Shown: positions 1-9,206, counted from the stretch's first letter. The stretch is DNA of 64,000 bases from JACTOJ01 sp032335695 (GCF_032335695.1 NZ_JACTOJ010000006.1:172823-236822), one strand, 5' to 3'. Numbers and translations: made by a program. Notes: generated from the letters alone by a model not told the origin.

Positions 1-746
1 TCTCTGGACTCTAAAAGGGATTGATCATCTCCCTGCTCAAACCAATACTGGAATACTAATTTATCCATAACTTTCTCTATAGAAATATATGGTATACAAA
101 TATTAATAAAAGTAGTATTATTGCCTATTTCAACTGAGAAAGTTATAAGTGCCACAGGCTCATGTGGTGCTAATGTCTGGTTTAAAGCAGGATTAGTTTC
201 TATTCCTTCAATTTCTGGCTGAACATGCATAATTTCTTCCCACGCAAGCTTTAAATTAGATATTAATCCTTCATTTACATGCCTTATTATGTTTTTATCG
301 ATATCCGTAAATTCTCTAACTTTTGATTTCTTATCTCCAGTTCCTCCTAAAAGTATATCAATAATCTGATATACGAAGGCTGGATTAGTCTCAAACAATA
401 TTGTACCATTAAGCGGAGGCATTTTAAATATAGTCAAAATAGTTGGATTAGGTACTGAATGTATAAATTCTTCGTATGTGATTTGCTCCACTGATTCAAT
501 ATTAACTTTTACATTCGTTCTAACTTGTGCTGTTAAATAATTTGATATGATTCTTGCAAAATTGTCGTGTATAAGTTCTAGAGTTCTCAGATGATCTTTA
601 GAAAACTTTTGTGGGCTTCTGAAATCATATAGTTTTACCTTTTGTTTTTCTTCATCCTTACCAGGAAGTTCATCCGGCTGTAATTCGCCAGATGACAAAG
701 CAGATAATAGAGCGTCTATCTCACCCTGCGATAAAACTTCTGCCAT
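1..746 (-). CDS. fliM: Flagellar motor switch protein FliM (3' end outside window)
   Basis: FliM forms the middle part of the flagellar C-ring, where phospho-CheY binds to switch rotation. The visible 248 codons begin with an EIDALL motif in the first 15 residues, the CheY-binding N-terminal peptide of the family, followed near residue 38 by the LYDFRSPQK segment that opens the FliM middle domain. The middle (CheC-like) domain continues to the window edge; the C-terminal FliN-like domain lies outside. The ATG at 746 has an AGGGAAAA ribosome site. It starts 20 bases after cheW, so it is the downstream flagellar gene of the chemotaxis operon. Identification is firm; the gene is cut by the window, with no sign of being broken. 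Confidence 0.95.
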   Translation of the reverse strand, partial: MAEVLSQGEIDALLSALSSGELQPDELPGKDEEKQKVKLYDFRSPQKFSKDHLRTLELIHDNFARIISNYLTAQVRTNVKVNIESVEQITYEEFIHSVPNPTILTIFKMPPLNGTILFETNPAFVYQIIDILLGGTGDKKSKVREFTDIDKNIIRHVNEGLISNLKLAWEEIMHVQPEIEGIETNPALNQTLAPHEPVALITFSVEIGNNTTFINICIPYISIEKVMDKLVFQYWFEQGDDQSLLESR

Positions 747-766
747 AGTTTTCCCTCATTTCGTAA

Positions 767-1168
767 CTAGTTTAATTTTAGTTCATCAACATCCACTAGA
801 GTAACTAAATTATCCTCTAGATTTATAACGCCTTTAATATATGGTCTAGTCCTATCTTCCTGAACCTTTTCTATCTTCTTATCAGATATTTCCATGACTT
901 CACTGACATCATCAACAGCTATTCCTACTAGTTCTTCATTCATGTTCAATATAATAATGCTGTTCTTTTCTTTATCCAATTTGTTAATGTCCAAAAGCAT
1001 ATCTATATCCAAAAGAGAAATAACATTTCCCCTTAAGTTGATTAGTCCCTTTATGTAGCCTGGAGCTGTAGGCACCTTTGTTATTTCCATAGAATTTTCT
1101 ATTCCCTGAACCTTAGAAGTTTCAACTGCAAATAGTTCTTCATTTAGCTTAAATATAATAATTTGCAT
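767..1168 (-). CDS. cheW: Chemotaxis adaptor CheW (first copy)
   Basis: CheW couples CheA kinase to chemoreceptors at the cell pole. The 133-residue product is a single CheW-like beta-barrel domain with the usual pattern: MQIIIFKLNEELFAV at the N-terminus, an IKGLINLRGNVISLLD strand pair near residues 40-55, and a terminal YIKGVINLEDNLVTLVDVD. A GTG nine bases further upstream is in frame, but it lies inside the GGGAGGTGA ribosome site, so the ATG at 1168 is the better start. It lies between cheY and fliM in the chemotaxis operon. A second, more divergent CheW is encoded at 6643-7089. This copy, with canonical motifs and beside cheA/cheY, is probably the main CheA-receptor coupler (inference). 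Confidence 0.93.
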   Translation of the reverse strand: MQIIIFKLNEELFAVETSKVQGIENSMEITKVPTAPGYIKGLINLRGNVISLLDIDMLLDINKLDKEKNSIIILNMNEELVGIAVDDVSEVMEISDKKIEKVQEDRTRPYIKGVINLEDNLVTLVDVDELKLN

Positions 1169-1208
1169 GCGACTCACCTCCCAAATCTTTATAGATTCTT
1201 ATTTTATT

Positions 1209-1568
1209 TTAGCCCAAAGCTTTTTTAACTGCTTCTAAAACTCTATCTGCCTGGAATGGCTTAACTATAAAATCTCTTGCTCCTGCTTTTATAGCATCCA
1301 TAACCATAGTCTGCTGCCCCATAGCGCTGCACATTATAACCTTAGCCGCACCATCAAAAGCTTTAATCTGCTTTACAGCTTCAATTCCATCCATATCAGG
1401 CATTGTTATGTCCATAGTTACTATGTCAGGCTTCTCTTTCTTATATAGTTCTACAGCCTTAATACCATTGTTAGCTTCTCCAACAACTTCATATCCATTC
1501 TTCTCTAATATATCCTTTATCATCATTCTCATAAAAGCAGCATCATCAACAATTAATACTTTTGCCAT
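1209..1568 (-). CDS. cheY: Chemotaxis response regulator CheY
   Basis: CheY carries the phosphoryl signal from CheA to the flagellar switch (FliM). It is a stand-alone 119-residue receiver domain with all catalytic residues visible: acidic pair D8-D9, phospho-acceptor D53 in the TMDITMPDMDG segment, S81 and K103 in the IVKPF motif. No output domain follows. The start has an AAGGAGG ribosome site. It is flanked by cheC, which encodes a CheY-P phosphatase, and cheW. Among single-domain receivers the operon context makes CheY the clear choice. Confidence 0.96.
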   Translation of the reverse strand: MAKVLIVDDAAFMRMMIKDILEKNGYEVVGEANNGIKAVELYKKEKPDIVTMDITMPDMDGIEAVKQIKAFDGAAKVIMCSAMGQQTMVMDAIKAGARDFIVKPFQADRVLEAVKKALG

Positions 1569-1595
1569 TTTTAATCCTCCTTGAATTATATAATA

Positions 1596-2198
1596 TTACT
1601 TTACTCCTAAAGAGCTTAATATTTTTTCCAGGGATCCTGGAACAGGGACAAAATAAAAATGTCCTCCAATGTTTTTTGCATCTTCATTTAAAAACATAGT
1701 TTCAATATCTAAAGCATACTCCTCATACTGTCCTGCTTCAATAAAAGTAGTTGAAAGTATGGCCCCCAGCATATCATATGTTATAGCTGGTACTGATGGC
1801 ATTATTGAAACATTAGCAAATCTTGATATGGCGTTCATATAAGATCCTGACACTATATTTCCTACTTCACACAGGGCAGATGTGCCAAGCTCAGTAAGCT
1901 CGGTATCTCTTTTACCTGTTAAAAGCTCTACCAGATTCATGGCTGTATCAAAATCAAAAATGAACAATATATTTCCAGGTGCATCACCAAGAACTCTTAC
2001 AATAACTCCAATTACTAATTCTTCTCCACCTATTCTATTAAATATTTCAGTGAAAGGAATAACGTTTATTGATGGTACTGTCATATCAACTTTTTTGTTT
2101 ATAAGCTGTGATAAAGCCGTTGCAGCATTACCTGCTCCTATATTACCCACTTCTGCCAAGGCATCCAACTGTGCATCATTAAAATCTAAACTCTCCAT
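1596..2198 (-). CDS. cheC: CheY-phosphate phosphatase CheC
   Basis: CheC dephosphorylates CheY-P and, in Bacillus, is stimulated by CheD. The 200-residue protein has the two family active-site helices, E16-V-G-N19 followed by IGAGN and E111-V-G-N114 followed by IVSGS. The Glu/Asn pair is intact in both copies, so both half-sites could be active (the second GN is GS in its distal position). No C-terminal extension of the FliY type is present, which separates it from FliY. It is preceded by cheA and followed by cheY, and cheD is in the same operon, so the CheC-CheD feedback loop known from Bacillus is likely present. Confidence 0.95.
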   Translation of the reverse strand: MESLDFNDAQLDALAEVGNIGAGNAATALSQLINKKVDMTVPSINVIPFTEIFNRIGGEELVIGVIVRVLGDAPGNILFIFDFDTAMNLVELLTGKRDTELTELGTSALCEVGNIVSGSYMNAISRFANVSIMPSVPAITYDMLGAILSTTFIEAGQYEEYALDIETMFLNEDAKNIGGHFYFVPVPGSLEKILSSLGVK

Positions 2199-2227
2199 AA
2201 ATATCCTCCTTGATGTTTATAGATAAA

Positions 2228-4267
2228 TTAAATCATAGCTGCTGCATCTAATATAAGAGTAACGAGACCATCTCCTAAAATAGTAGCACCTATATATTCT
2301 TTTACCTTGCTTAAGGTCTTGCCTAGAGGTTTTATTACTATTTCCTGCTGTCCAAGAAGTGAATCCACTAAAAGTCCTGTAGTCTTATCTCCAACCTTAG
2401 CAATAACAACATATTTGTTCTTGTTATCGCCGCTATCTATTTTTAATTTTTCATTAACTCTTACAAACGGAATTACACTATCTCTATATACTATGACCTC
2501 TTTATTGTTAGTCTTTTTAACCATTTCTTCCTTGAAATCAATAACTCTGTCAATGTAAGCTAAAGAAATAGCAAAGGTTTCTGTTCCTATATTAACCAAT
2601 AGGGATTGAATTATTTGAAGAGTCAAAGGCAGTTTTATAATGAAGGCTGAACCTTTTCCTTCTTCACTTACTAAATCTAAAGTTCCCCCAAGGCTAGATA
2701 CTTTAGTTTTTACAACATCCATACCAACCCCTCTTCCAGAAATATCTGTTACCTGTTCGCTGGTACTAAATCCTTGGGCAAATATAAGATTTTTTATATC
2801 ATTATCTGACATTCCTTCGGTGCTTATACCAACCTTTTCGGCTTTAGCTTTTACTTTTTCTAAGTTTATGCCAGCACCATCATCTTCAACCTTGATAACA
2901 GCTTTAGTTCCTTCCTGATAAGCGCTTAATTTTATTGTTCCTACAGGATTCTTACCAGATTTTTCTCTGTCTTCCTTACTTTCAACACCGTGGTCTGCTG
3001 CATTTCTTAAAAGATGAATCAGCGGTTCTCCAATTTCATCAATAACTGTTCTGTCAAGTTCAGTATCAGCACCCTGCATTACAAAATTAATTTCTTTGTT
3101 AAGCTCCACAGATAAATCTCTGATAAGTCTTGGGAATCTATTGAATACTATATCCACTGGAAGCATTCTTATCTTCATAACAAGATCTTGTAAATCTGAT
3201 GTAGTTCTTGCTACCTGTTCCAAGGTTTCGTTAAGTTCAGCTAATTTATAGTTAGAACTTATCTTTTCTAATCTTGTTCTATTAATTACAAGCTCAGAAA
3301 CCATGTTCATAAATTTATCTAGTCTTTCCAAATCAACTCTTACGGATTGATGAGCCTTTTTATGCTGTGGAGAAGCTTCTTTTTCAGGCTGCTTCTTTGC
3401 ATCAGCCTTTGGCTTAGGAGCTTCCGCTTTTTTAGCTTCGGTCTTAACTTCTGCATTTTCTTTAGCAGGAGCACTTGATGGTTTTCCTAAATCTAACACA
3501 GAAATTATTACTTCATCAATTTCAGATATGCCCTTAATATTGTTGTACACAAATTCTTTGTTTTTCTCAGATACATAAACAAGATCTATTTCAAAATCGA
3601 AATTCTCATTCTCTATATCCTCTGTATTTGGTATGGACTTTATTATTTCACCATTATCCTCTAAAGTTTTAAATACAAGAAAGGCTCTTGCGGATTTTAA
3701 TAAAGTATTCTTATTTAATATTACCTTTATTTCATAAGCATTGTACCCTCTGTAGCCAGCTTGGCGGATAACATTTACGTCATACTCATTTAAAGCAATA
3801 GTTGGCTTAGCTCCAGGTTCCACTGCAGCTTTTACAGGTGCAGCTTCTTTTTCTATTTCTTTGCTTTCTATAGGTTCATCATTTTTGCTTTCGCTTATGG
3901 ATTGAAGGGACTGCATTATTTTTTCAATATCCACATTGTTTAAACTGCCTTCATCTTGTATAGTATTTACCATACCCTCCAAAGTGTCCAAACACTGAAA
4001 AAGAACAGTTACAACATTTTGGTTTACAGAAAGCACACCTTCTCTAAATTCTGTTAATACGTCCTCCATCTTGTGTGTGAGCTCAGCCATTTGACTAAAC
4101 CCCATTGTGGCTGCCATACCCTTTATAGTATGAGCTACTCTAAATATCTCATTAAGTTTATTTTTATCATCTGGATTCTGCTCAAGCTCAAGTAAAGATT
4201 CATTTAGTGTCTGCAAATTATCCATTGATTCCTCTAAAAACATTGACATATATTGTTGAGTATCCAT
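2228..4267 (-). CDS. cheA: Chemotaxis histidine kinase CheA
   Basis: CheA is the central kinase that phosphorylates CheY and CheB in response to receptors. Domains in order: the P1 Hpt domain with H46 in the AHTIKG motif (about residues 1-110); a P2-like response regulator-binding region (about 155-260); a Pro/Lys/Ala-rich linker (about 265-300); P3 dimerisation (about 305-365); a P4 ATPase with an N-box LLRNAADHGVE, G1 DDGAGIN and G2 GRGVGMDVVK; and a P5 CheW-like domain to the C-terminus. The 679-residue length is normal for the family. The ATG has a TTAGGAGGAG site. It lies directly between cheR and cheC. All residues needed for activity are visible. Confidence 0.97.
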   Translation of the reverse strand: MDTQQYMSMFLEESMDNLQTLNESLLELEQNPDDKNKLNEIFRVAHTIKGMAATMGFSQMAELTHKMEDVLTEFREGVLSVNQNVVTVLFQCLDTLEGMVNTIQDEGSLNNVDIEKIMQSLQSISESKNDEPIESKEIEKEAAPVKAAVEPGAKPTIALNEYDVNVIRQAGYRGYNAYEIKVILNKNTLLKSARAFLVFKTLEDNGEIIKSIPNTEDIENENFDFEIDLVYVSEKNKEFVYNNIKGISEIDEVIISVLDLGKPSSAPAKENAEVKTEAKKAEAPKPKADAKKQPEKEASPQHKKAHQSVRVDLERLDKFMNMVSELVINRTRLEKISSNYKLAELNETLEQVARTTSDLQDLVMKIRMLPVDIVFNRFPRLIRDLSVELNKEINFVMQGADTELDRTVIDEIGEPLIHLLRNAADHGVESKEDREKSGKNPVGTIKLSAYQEGTKAVIKVEDDGAGINLEKVKAKAEKVGISTEGMSDNDIKNLIFAQGFSTSEQVTDISGRGVGMDVVKTKVSSLGGTLDLVSEEGKGSAFIIKLPLTLQIIQSLLVNIGTETFAISLAYIDRVIDFKEEMVKKTNNKEVIVYRDSVIPFVRVNEKLKIDSGDNKNKYVVIAKVGDKTTGLLVDSLLGQQEIVIKPLGKTLSKVKEYIGATILGDGLVTLILDAAAMI

Positions 4268-4285
4268 ATCCTTCTCCTCCTAACC

Positions 4286-5059
4286 TTATATTTTTTTATA
4301 TATGAATGTTGATGCTTTCTCAAATCCAAAATCCTTATAATTATATATGCTTTCAGTGGCTCCTACAAACAAGAGTCCACCTTTTTTCAAGGAATTACTG
4401 AAATTCATATATATATTGTTCTTTACATCCTGGTTAAAATATATTACTACATTTCTGCAAACTATAACATCAAAGTTATTGTCATACTTTTCTAATATCA
4501 AATCATGTTTTTTAAAGGATATCATTTGTTTTAATTTTTGAGAAATAGCATACTTATCACCTTCATTTGTAAAGTACTTTTTCATATATTCTGGCCTGAT
4601 ATTCTTTAGCTCACCTTCATCATAGACACCTTTTTTGGCTCTTTCCAATATGGTTGAATCAATATCAGTGGCTATTATATTATGCTTTCCAGTTGGAGCT
4701 ATGTCATCTAAAATCATAGCCAAAGAATAAGGCTCAGCACCTATGGAACAGGCAGCACTCCAAATCTTTAGATTTTTGTTATATGGAAGTACTTCATCAA
4801 TGATCTTTTTCTTGAATTCTTCAAAGATTTCTGGATTTCTAAAAAACTCTGTAACATTTATAGTGATAAAATCAAGAAATTTTTGTCTTTGAGCTTTATC
4901 TTTTTTCAGCAAATCTATATATTCTTTATCAGTCTCCACACCTATTCTAGACATGAGGCTATTTATTCTTCTATGCAGCTGATTAGATTTGTAGGCTGAA
5001 AGATTTATTCCAAATTCCTTAAGAACCCATTCTTGAAAATAAGAAAAGTCTGTAATCAT
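4286..5059 (-). CDS. cheR: Chemoreceptor glutamate methyltransferase CheR
   Basis: CheR methylates glutamate side chains of chemoreceptors with S-adenosylmethionine, as the adaptation arm opposite CheB. The 257-residue protein has the N-terminal all-alpha CheR_N domain (about 1-75) and the Rossmann methyltransferase domain, with the SAM-binding IWSAACSIGAEPYSLAM segment near residues 97-113 and the family motif FDVIVCRNVVIYF near 195-210. No pentapeptide-binding extension or TPR domain is visible. The ATG has an AAAGGAGG site. It lies between cheB and cheA. Confidence 0.96.
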   Translation of the reverse strand: MITDFSYFQEWVLKEFGINLSAYKSNQLHRRINSLMSRIGVETDKEYIDLLKKDKAQRQKFLDFITINVTEFFRNPEIFEEFKKKIIDEVLPYNKNLKIWSAACSIGAEPYSLAMILDDIAPTGKHNIIATDIDSTILERAKKGVYDEGELKNIRPEYMKKYFTNEGDKYAISQKLKQMISFKKHDLILEKYDNNFDVIVCRNVVIYFNQDVKNNIYMNFSNSLKKGGLLFVGATESIYNYKDFGFEKASTFIYKKI

Positions 5060-5074
5060 AATTCAATGCCTCCT

Positions 5075-6127
5075 TTATCTTTTGAGTAGCTTTACCACCT
5101 GAATGGGTATATCTTGTAAAGGCAGCATTTCATCTACCATTCCAGTTTCAAAGGCTGCCTTTGGCATGCCATATATTGTACAAGTAGAAGAGTGCTCCGC
5201 CAGTGTTACTCCTCCAGATTTTTTAATTTCTGCAGTTCCCATGGCGCCATCTTTTCCCATGCCAGTAAGCACTGCACTTATTAAACTTCCTTGGTATACT
5301 TTAGCAGCGCTGAAAAACAGTTTATCCGCTGCAGGTCTTACCCCATGCATGGAAGGCTCCTGATTAAGATGTATTTTCTTGTCATCCCATACCTCCATAT
5401 GAAATCCGCCCGGAGCAATATATACAGTATCAGCTACAACATTTTCTCCATCCTTAGCCTCTACTACATTTATATCTGAATTATCATTAACTCTTTCCGC
5501 AAAAGCTTTGGTAAAGCCTGCTGGCATATGTTGTACTACAAATACTGGCACTCCTATATGCTTCGGCAAAGCAGTAATAACTGTAAATAAAGCCTTTGGT
5601 CCTCCTGTGGAGGCTGCTATAACAATGGCCTCAAAATTCTTTCTTATTTTTTGAGATATATTAGTATTAATATTCTCTTTAATAACACTTACTGGGATTT
5701 TATCAGCTTCGATTTTTAATTTTTTTTGATTATATGCCAGTCTTATTTTTTCAATCAACAAGTCCCGTACCTTATTAATATCCAAACTAATCTCTCCTGA
5801 AGGCTTAGGTATGAAATCAAATGCTCCTCCGGCTAAACATTCCATAGTGAGCTTTGTATCTCTTTCCGAAACGCTGCTTAGAACTATTACTGGTATATTA
5901 ATTCCTTTTTTCTTTAACTCTTTCAACGCGTCTATTCCATTCATTATTGGCATTTGAACATCTAGGGTGATTACATGTGGTTTTTCACTTTCCAATTTTT
6001 CTAGAAGCTCTGCACCGTTTTTAGCTGTGCCTATAACTTCTATGTCAGCTTCGTTGCTTAACATTTCAGATATTATTCTTCGCATCAAAGCTGAATCATC
6101 TACCACCATAACCTTTATTTCCTTCAT
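5075..6127 (-). CDS. cheB: Chemotaxis methylesterase/deamidase CheB
   Basis: CheB removes receptor methyl groups and is activated by phosphorylation from CheA. A receiver domain (about 1-120; D10/D11, phospho-site D56 and the FIPKPS lysine) is joined by a linker to the methylesterase domain (about 165-350) with an apparent catalytic triad S173 (AASTGGP), H200 (VVQHMP) and D293 (GMGKDGA). A GTG 12 bases upstream is in frame but sits in the AAAGGGGTGA ribosome site, so I chose the ATG at 6127 (350 residues). It follows cheD closely. Bacillus-type CheD, CheC and CheB together imply the three-part adaptation system. Confidence 0.96.
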   Translation of the reverse strand: MKEIKVMVVDDSALMRRIISEMLSNEADIEVIGTAKNGAELLEKLESEKPHVITLDVQMPIMNGIDALKELKKKGINIPVIVLSSVSERDTKLTMECLAGGAFDFIPKPSGEISLDINKVRDLLIEKIRLAYNQKKLKIEADKIPVSVIKENINTNISQKIRKNFEAIVIAASTGGPKALFTVITALPKHIGVPVFVVQHMPAGFTKAFAERVNDNSDINVVEAKDGENVVADTVYIAPGGFHMEVWDDKKIHLNQEPSMHGVRPAADKLFFSAAKVYQGSLISAVLTGMGKDGAMGTAEIKKSGGVTLAEHSSTCTIYGMPKAAFETGMVDEMLPLQDIPIQVVKLLKR

Positions 6128-6143
6128 ATAACATATCACCCCT

Positions 6144-6632
6144 TTATATATTTTTTATATCTAAACCCACAGTCCTTATACACACACTTCCATTATCTGC
6201 ATCCAATATCATAGTCCTGCCTCTATTTCCTCCTAAATCTTCTGAAATTAGAGGTATATTTTGCTTTTGAAGTGCTGCTTTAACTGCAATTCCATTTCTA
6301 TTTCCTATGTCCATAGTCATACTTTTATCAGAAAAATTAAACATTGAAGCTCCGCCAACAATTTTGGCCTTGAGGTTTCTTTTATTGCACCCCAGCGATA
6401 AAAGTTTTTCTATAAGTATAGGTATGGCTAAATCAGCAAATTTATAAGGATTAGCAACATTGTTAAACTGGGTACTGTCTGGAAGCATTATGTGGGATAA
6501 GCCTCCTATTTTTGATATAGAATCATAAAGAGCTATTCCTACGCAGGATCCTAATCCAACAGTTATTAATTTTCCAGGGGAAGATACGGTATTCAAGTCA
6601 GCAATTCCTACTCTGATTTCTTTATTCTCCAT
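6144..6632 (-). CDS. cheD: Chemoreceptor glutamine deamidase CheD
   Basis: CheD deamidates receptor glutamines and stimulates CheC. The 162-residue protein has the catalytic Cys and His of the family: C30 in VGLGSCVGIALYD and H47 in GGLSHIMLP, plus the conserved FADLAIPILIEKL and KIVGGASMF segments. A GTG nine bases upstream is in frame but overlaps the AGGGTGAG ribosome site, so the ATG at 6632 is preferred. The start follows the stop of the second cheW within 11 bases, suggesting translational coupling. Confidence 0.95.
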   Translation of the reverse strand: MENKEIRVGIADLNTVSSPGKLITVGLGSCVGIALYDSISKIGGLSHIMLPDSTQFNNVANPYKFADLAIPILIEKLLSLGCNKRNLKAKIVGGASMFNFSDKSMTMDIGNRNGIAVKAALQKQNIPLISEDLGGNRGRTMILDADNGSVCIRTVGLDIKNI

Positions 6633-6642
6633 AATACTCACC

Positions 6643-7089
6643 CTATAAAAGTTTCTCTTTTTCTTCTTCTGTCAGGATAGATACTAAATTTAAAAATATT
6701 ACTATTTTATCTTCAAGTTTTATCAACCCGCGTATGTATCTTTTTGATATGCCTGATACCACCTCTGGAGCGCTTTCTACATCACTTTCTTTTATGTTTT
6801 TAACCTCGGATACAGCATCTACTACGATACCTATTTTACCCTTTTCTTCTTTAGCTACTACAATTTTTGCATCTTTTGTATTTTTTATAGAATTAAGCTT
6901 AAATCTTTTGGCAAGATTCATTACCGGTAAAATATTATCAGAGTTCTTTATAACCCCTTCAATAAATTCAGGTGAATCCGGAAGTTTTGTAGTGGGCTCA
7001 TACCCAATTATCCTTTCAACCTCCATAATGTCTGTTGCAAAGTATTCATCATCTATTGTAAAGATTAATACTTTTAATTCATTATCCAT
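6643..7089 (-). CDS. CheW-like adaptor (second copy)
   Basis: This is a second single-domain CheW-family protein of 148 residues. The fold signature is visible (LIFTIDDEYFATDIMEVERIIG; FIEGVIKNSDNILPVMNL; YIRGLIKLEDKIVIFLNLVSIL), but the loop that reads LINLRG in canonical CheW is VIKNSDN here, and the protein ends in an acidic/lysine tail EEEKEKLL. It is the second gene of the operon, directly after fapA and before cheD, away from cheA. It could couple a subset of receptors or sit with CheD/FapA. CheV is excluded because there is no receiver domain. Confidence 0.88.
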   Translation of the reverse strand: MDNELKVLIFTIDDEYFATDIMEVERIIGYEPTTKLPDSPEFIEGVIKNSDNILPVMNLAKRFKLNSIKNTKDAKIVVAKEEKGKIGIVVDAVSEVKNIKESDVESAPEVVSGISKRYIRGLIKLEDKIVIFLNLVSILTEEEKEKLL

Positions 7090-7099
7090 CTTGTACCTC

Positions 7100-9055
7100 C
7101 TAAATCAGCTTCAGTTTTTCCACCATAAGTTCATTATCTTTATCTAAATAAGCATGAATTTGCCTGCAGGGCATATCAATAACATATTCTCTATTGTCAA
7201 CAACTATAGTAGTATTCTCAAAGGCTGTATCAATCCAAATATGTCCATGTTTTCCCACCTTAAGTTTTGTAACTACTTTTCCGTTGCTGCCTACAGTAGC
7301 ACATCTTATTTCCTCTGCTGCTGACAGAACACCTCCACGCAAAATACCTTTATCATTGGTAAAAATTATAGATTTATTAGCAGTTAATTCAGATATATAG
7401 CAGCCCTTTCCGCTTATATATATATTCCCAGAACTGCTTACCTTACATTCTTGACAATAGGATATAGTGGTATCAACTTCCGCTGTCAGATTCTTCTTTA
7501 ACAATTCAATCTTTTCTTCTAATTCCGACAAAAGTTCATTTAATTCACTATATTTTTTAATTGATAATGGAGCAGCTCCAATAAGCCTAGTTTTTATTAA
7601 TGGAAGTAATTTATCATTGTTTACATTATCATCATATATGTAATCTTTGATAATATCAATACAGTTCTTGCTTATAATTTTAAATTTGCTTTCAATTAAT
7701 AATTTAATTATTTCACCATCGCTCTTATTTTTCCCCAAAATGCCATAATTCTTTATTTCATTAATGGCTTCTTTCATAAGCTCCATATGATTTTTTAAGC
7801 TTATCATATCATTTATCCTTTTAAGTACAATTACATCAGTACCTCCAGAATAAATCTCAGATGAAATAGCATTTCCTTTAATTATCACAGATCCTTGTCC
7901 AACTATTTTAGCTTTTTGTACATCTCTTTCCACATAAATAGAGGATTGAGATTTAACGTTCATACCTTCTGAAACATTTCCATTAATTTTAACATCACCA
8001 ATGAAATTAATGTTTCCGCTCTTTATATCAACATCCCCTGAAACTTCATATATTTCATTAACGCATATGACGTTATTTTTAATGCATGGGTTACCTTCAA
8101 TAGAAGAAATAACCTTATTTTCTTCAACTGTGCATCCAGTACCAGCTCTAAGTTCCAATATCTTCCTTTGAGATGTTTTTAATTGGCGCCCATGAATATT
8201 TATGCCATTAGTTCCATCCTCTCCAGTAATTAGTTCTGCTAGTACCTCACCTTTTCTAACAGAATTGATTATATTTAAATTTTTATAATCTATTCTGCTG
8301 CCATCATCCACAAAATTTTTTTTATTACCGCCATCAAATTTATATATAATAGTATCATTAATTGAAGGCTTAGCATAAACTCCTTCCGCCACTAAAATCG
8401 GTTCATCGGTTGAAGCTTCTATACATTTTTCAATGCCTTCATTCTTTATTCCATAGATTATTTTTTCTTTTATAAGTGCTTCCTTTACCTCATTTACTGT
8501 ATACTTATCAGGAAATATTTTTTCGCAGGATACAAATTCTAATATTATTCTGGTATTTGCTTCGGTATCCTTTAAATTACACTTAATTTGTGGCTCGTAT
8601 TTTATGGTAGCAAATGCTTTCATGTCATCCTCAGATACCTTTATATTTAGATATCTTTTAGCTTGATAATCTGCAAACTGCACATCTACAGTATCCTCTT
8701 CGCTAATTTGAGTCGGGCCATGGATATCTTCTCCATTCACTGCTACAAAAACACCAACACCTGCTATAATCGTAGGCTGTGTTCCTCCATTTTCAGGATT
8801 TTTAACAACCAATCTTCCATTTTCAACTGCAGCAGTTCCATCTATTATCTTTTCTTCTACAGACTCTTCATCTATCTGCAGATTATCGACTTCTTCATTT
8901 GGAACTTCTACCTCTATAGTGATATCTTTTTTAAGAAATGTTCTTCTTTCCTCTAGAATCTTATACTTCAAATCTTCAGTAGAAATACCAAGTTCTTCAC
9001 TAGCTTTTTTGAGGCACTGCCTAAGTGTACTACCTTTATATTTTTGTGTCCCCAT
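7100..9055 (-). CDS. FapA family protein (DUF342, 'flagellar assembly protein A')
   Basis: A 651-residue DUF342/FapA protein. The N-terminal ~60 residues form a small helical/strand module that resembles the Jag_N-like opening common in this family (ASEELGISTEDLKYKILEE). A central region (about 100-290) leads into a long repetitive beta-rich stretch (about 300-420 and 540-620) with short hydrophobic-glycine strands such as GDVDIKSGNINFIGDVKINGN. These look like a right-handed beta-helix, interrupted by a helical coiled-coil hairpin at about 420-540. No membrane segment or signal peptide is seen. Its molecular role is not established. It is the first gene of the chemotaxis operon behind a sigma-D-like promoter, and its start has an AAGGAGTG site. 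Confidence 0.85.
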   Translation of the reverse strand: MGTQKYKGSTLRQCLKKASEELGISTEDLKYKILEERRTFLKKDITIEVEVPNEEVDNLQIDEESVEEKIIDGTAAVENGRLVVKNPENGGTQPTIIAGVGVFVAVNGEDIHGPTQISEEDTVDVQFADYQAKRYLNIKVSEDDMKAFATIKYEPQIKCNLKDTEANTRIILEFVSCEKIFPDKYTVNEVKEALIKEKIIYGIKNEGIEKCIEASTDEPILVAEGVYAKPSINDTIIYKFDGGNKKNFVDDGSRIDYKNLNIINSVRKGEVLAELITGEDGTNGINIHGRQLKTSQRKILELRAGTGCTVEENKVISSIEGNPCIKNNVICVNEIYEVSGDVDIKSGNINFIGDVKINGNVSEGMNVKSQSSIYVERDVQKAKIVGQGSVIIKGNAISSEIYSGGTDVIVLKRINDMISLKNHMELMKEAINEIKNYGILGKNKSDGEIIKLLIESKFKIISKNCIDIIKDYIYDDNVNNDKLLPLIKTRLIGAAPLSIKKYSELNELLSELEEKIELLKKNLTAEVDTTISYCQECKVSSSGNIYISGKGCYISELTANKSIIFTNDKGILRGGVLSAAEEIRCATVGSNGKVVTKLKVGKHGHIWIDTAFENTTIVVDNREYVIDMPCRQIHAYLDKDNELMVEKLKLI

Positions 9056-9179
9056 GATTATGGCACACTCCTTACTTATTTAATTGAAAATTTAAGCATA
9101 TTATAAATTAAGTATATCATACGGTACCATATATATCTATATTTTTACATACTTTTTGTTTATTTAAATCTTATATTAT

Positions 9180-9206
9180 ATATCGTAATAATTTTAATAT
9201 CCTTTA
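9180..9206 (-). promoter_or_regulatory. Sigma-D (sigma-28/FliA-type) promoter before the fapA-che operon
   Basis: On the minus strand a TAAA box (9203-9206) is followed by exactly 15 bases and then TACGATAT (9180-9187). The motility sigma consensus is TAAA-N15-GCCGATAA, so the -35 is complete and six of eight -10 bases fit GCCGATAT. The start point would be near 9173, about 115 bases before fapA. The 223-base gap between fapA and the aminotransferase gene shows nothing else definite, apart from a TATAAT-like hexamer near 9108 without a good -35. The match is by eye. Confidence 0.5.

Noticed and set aside
9093..9115. Second sigma-A promoter for fapA at the TATAAT-like hexamer near 9108
   Set aside because: No acceptable -35 at 16-18 bases upstream.
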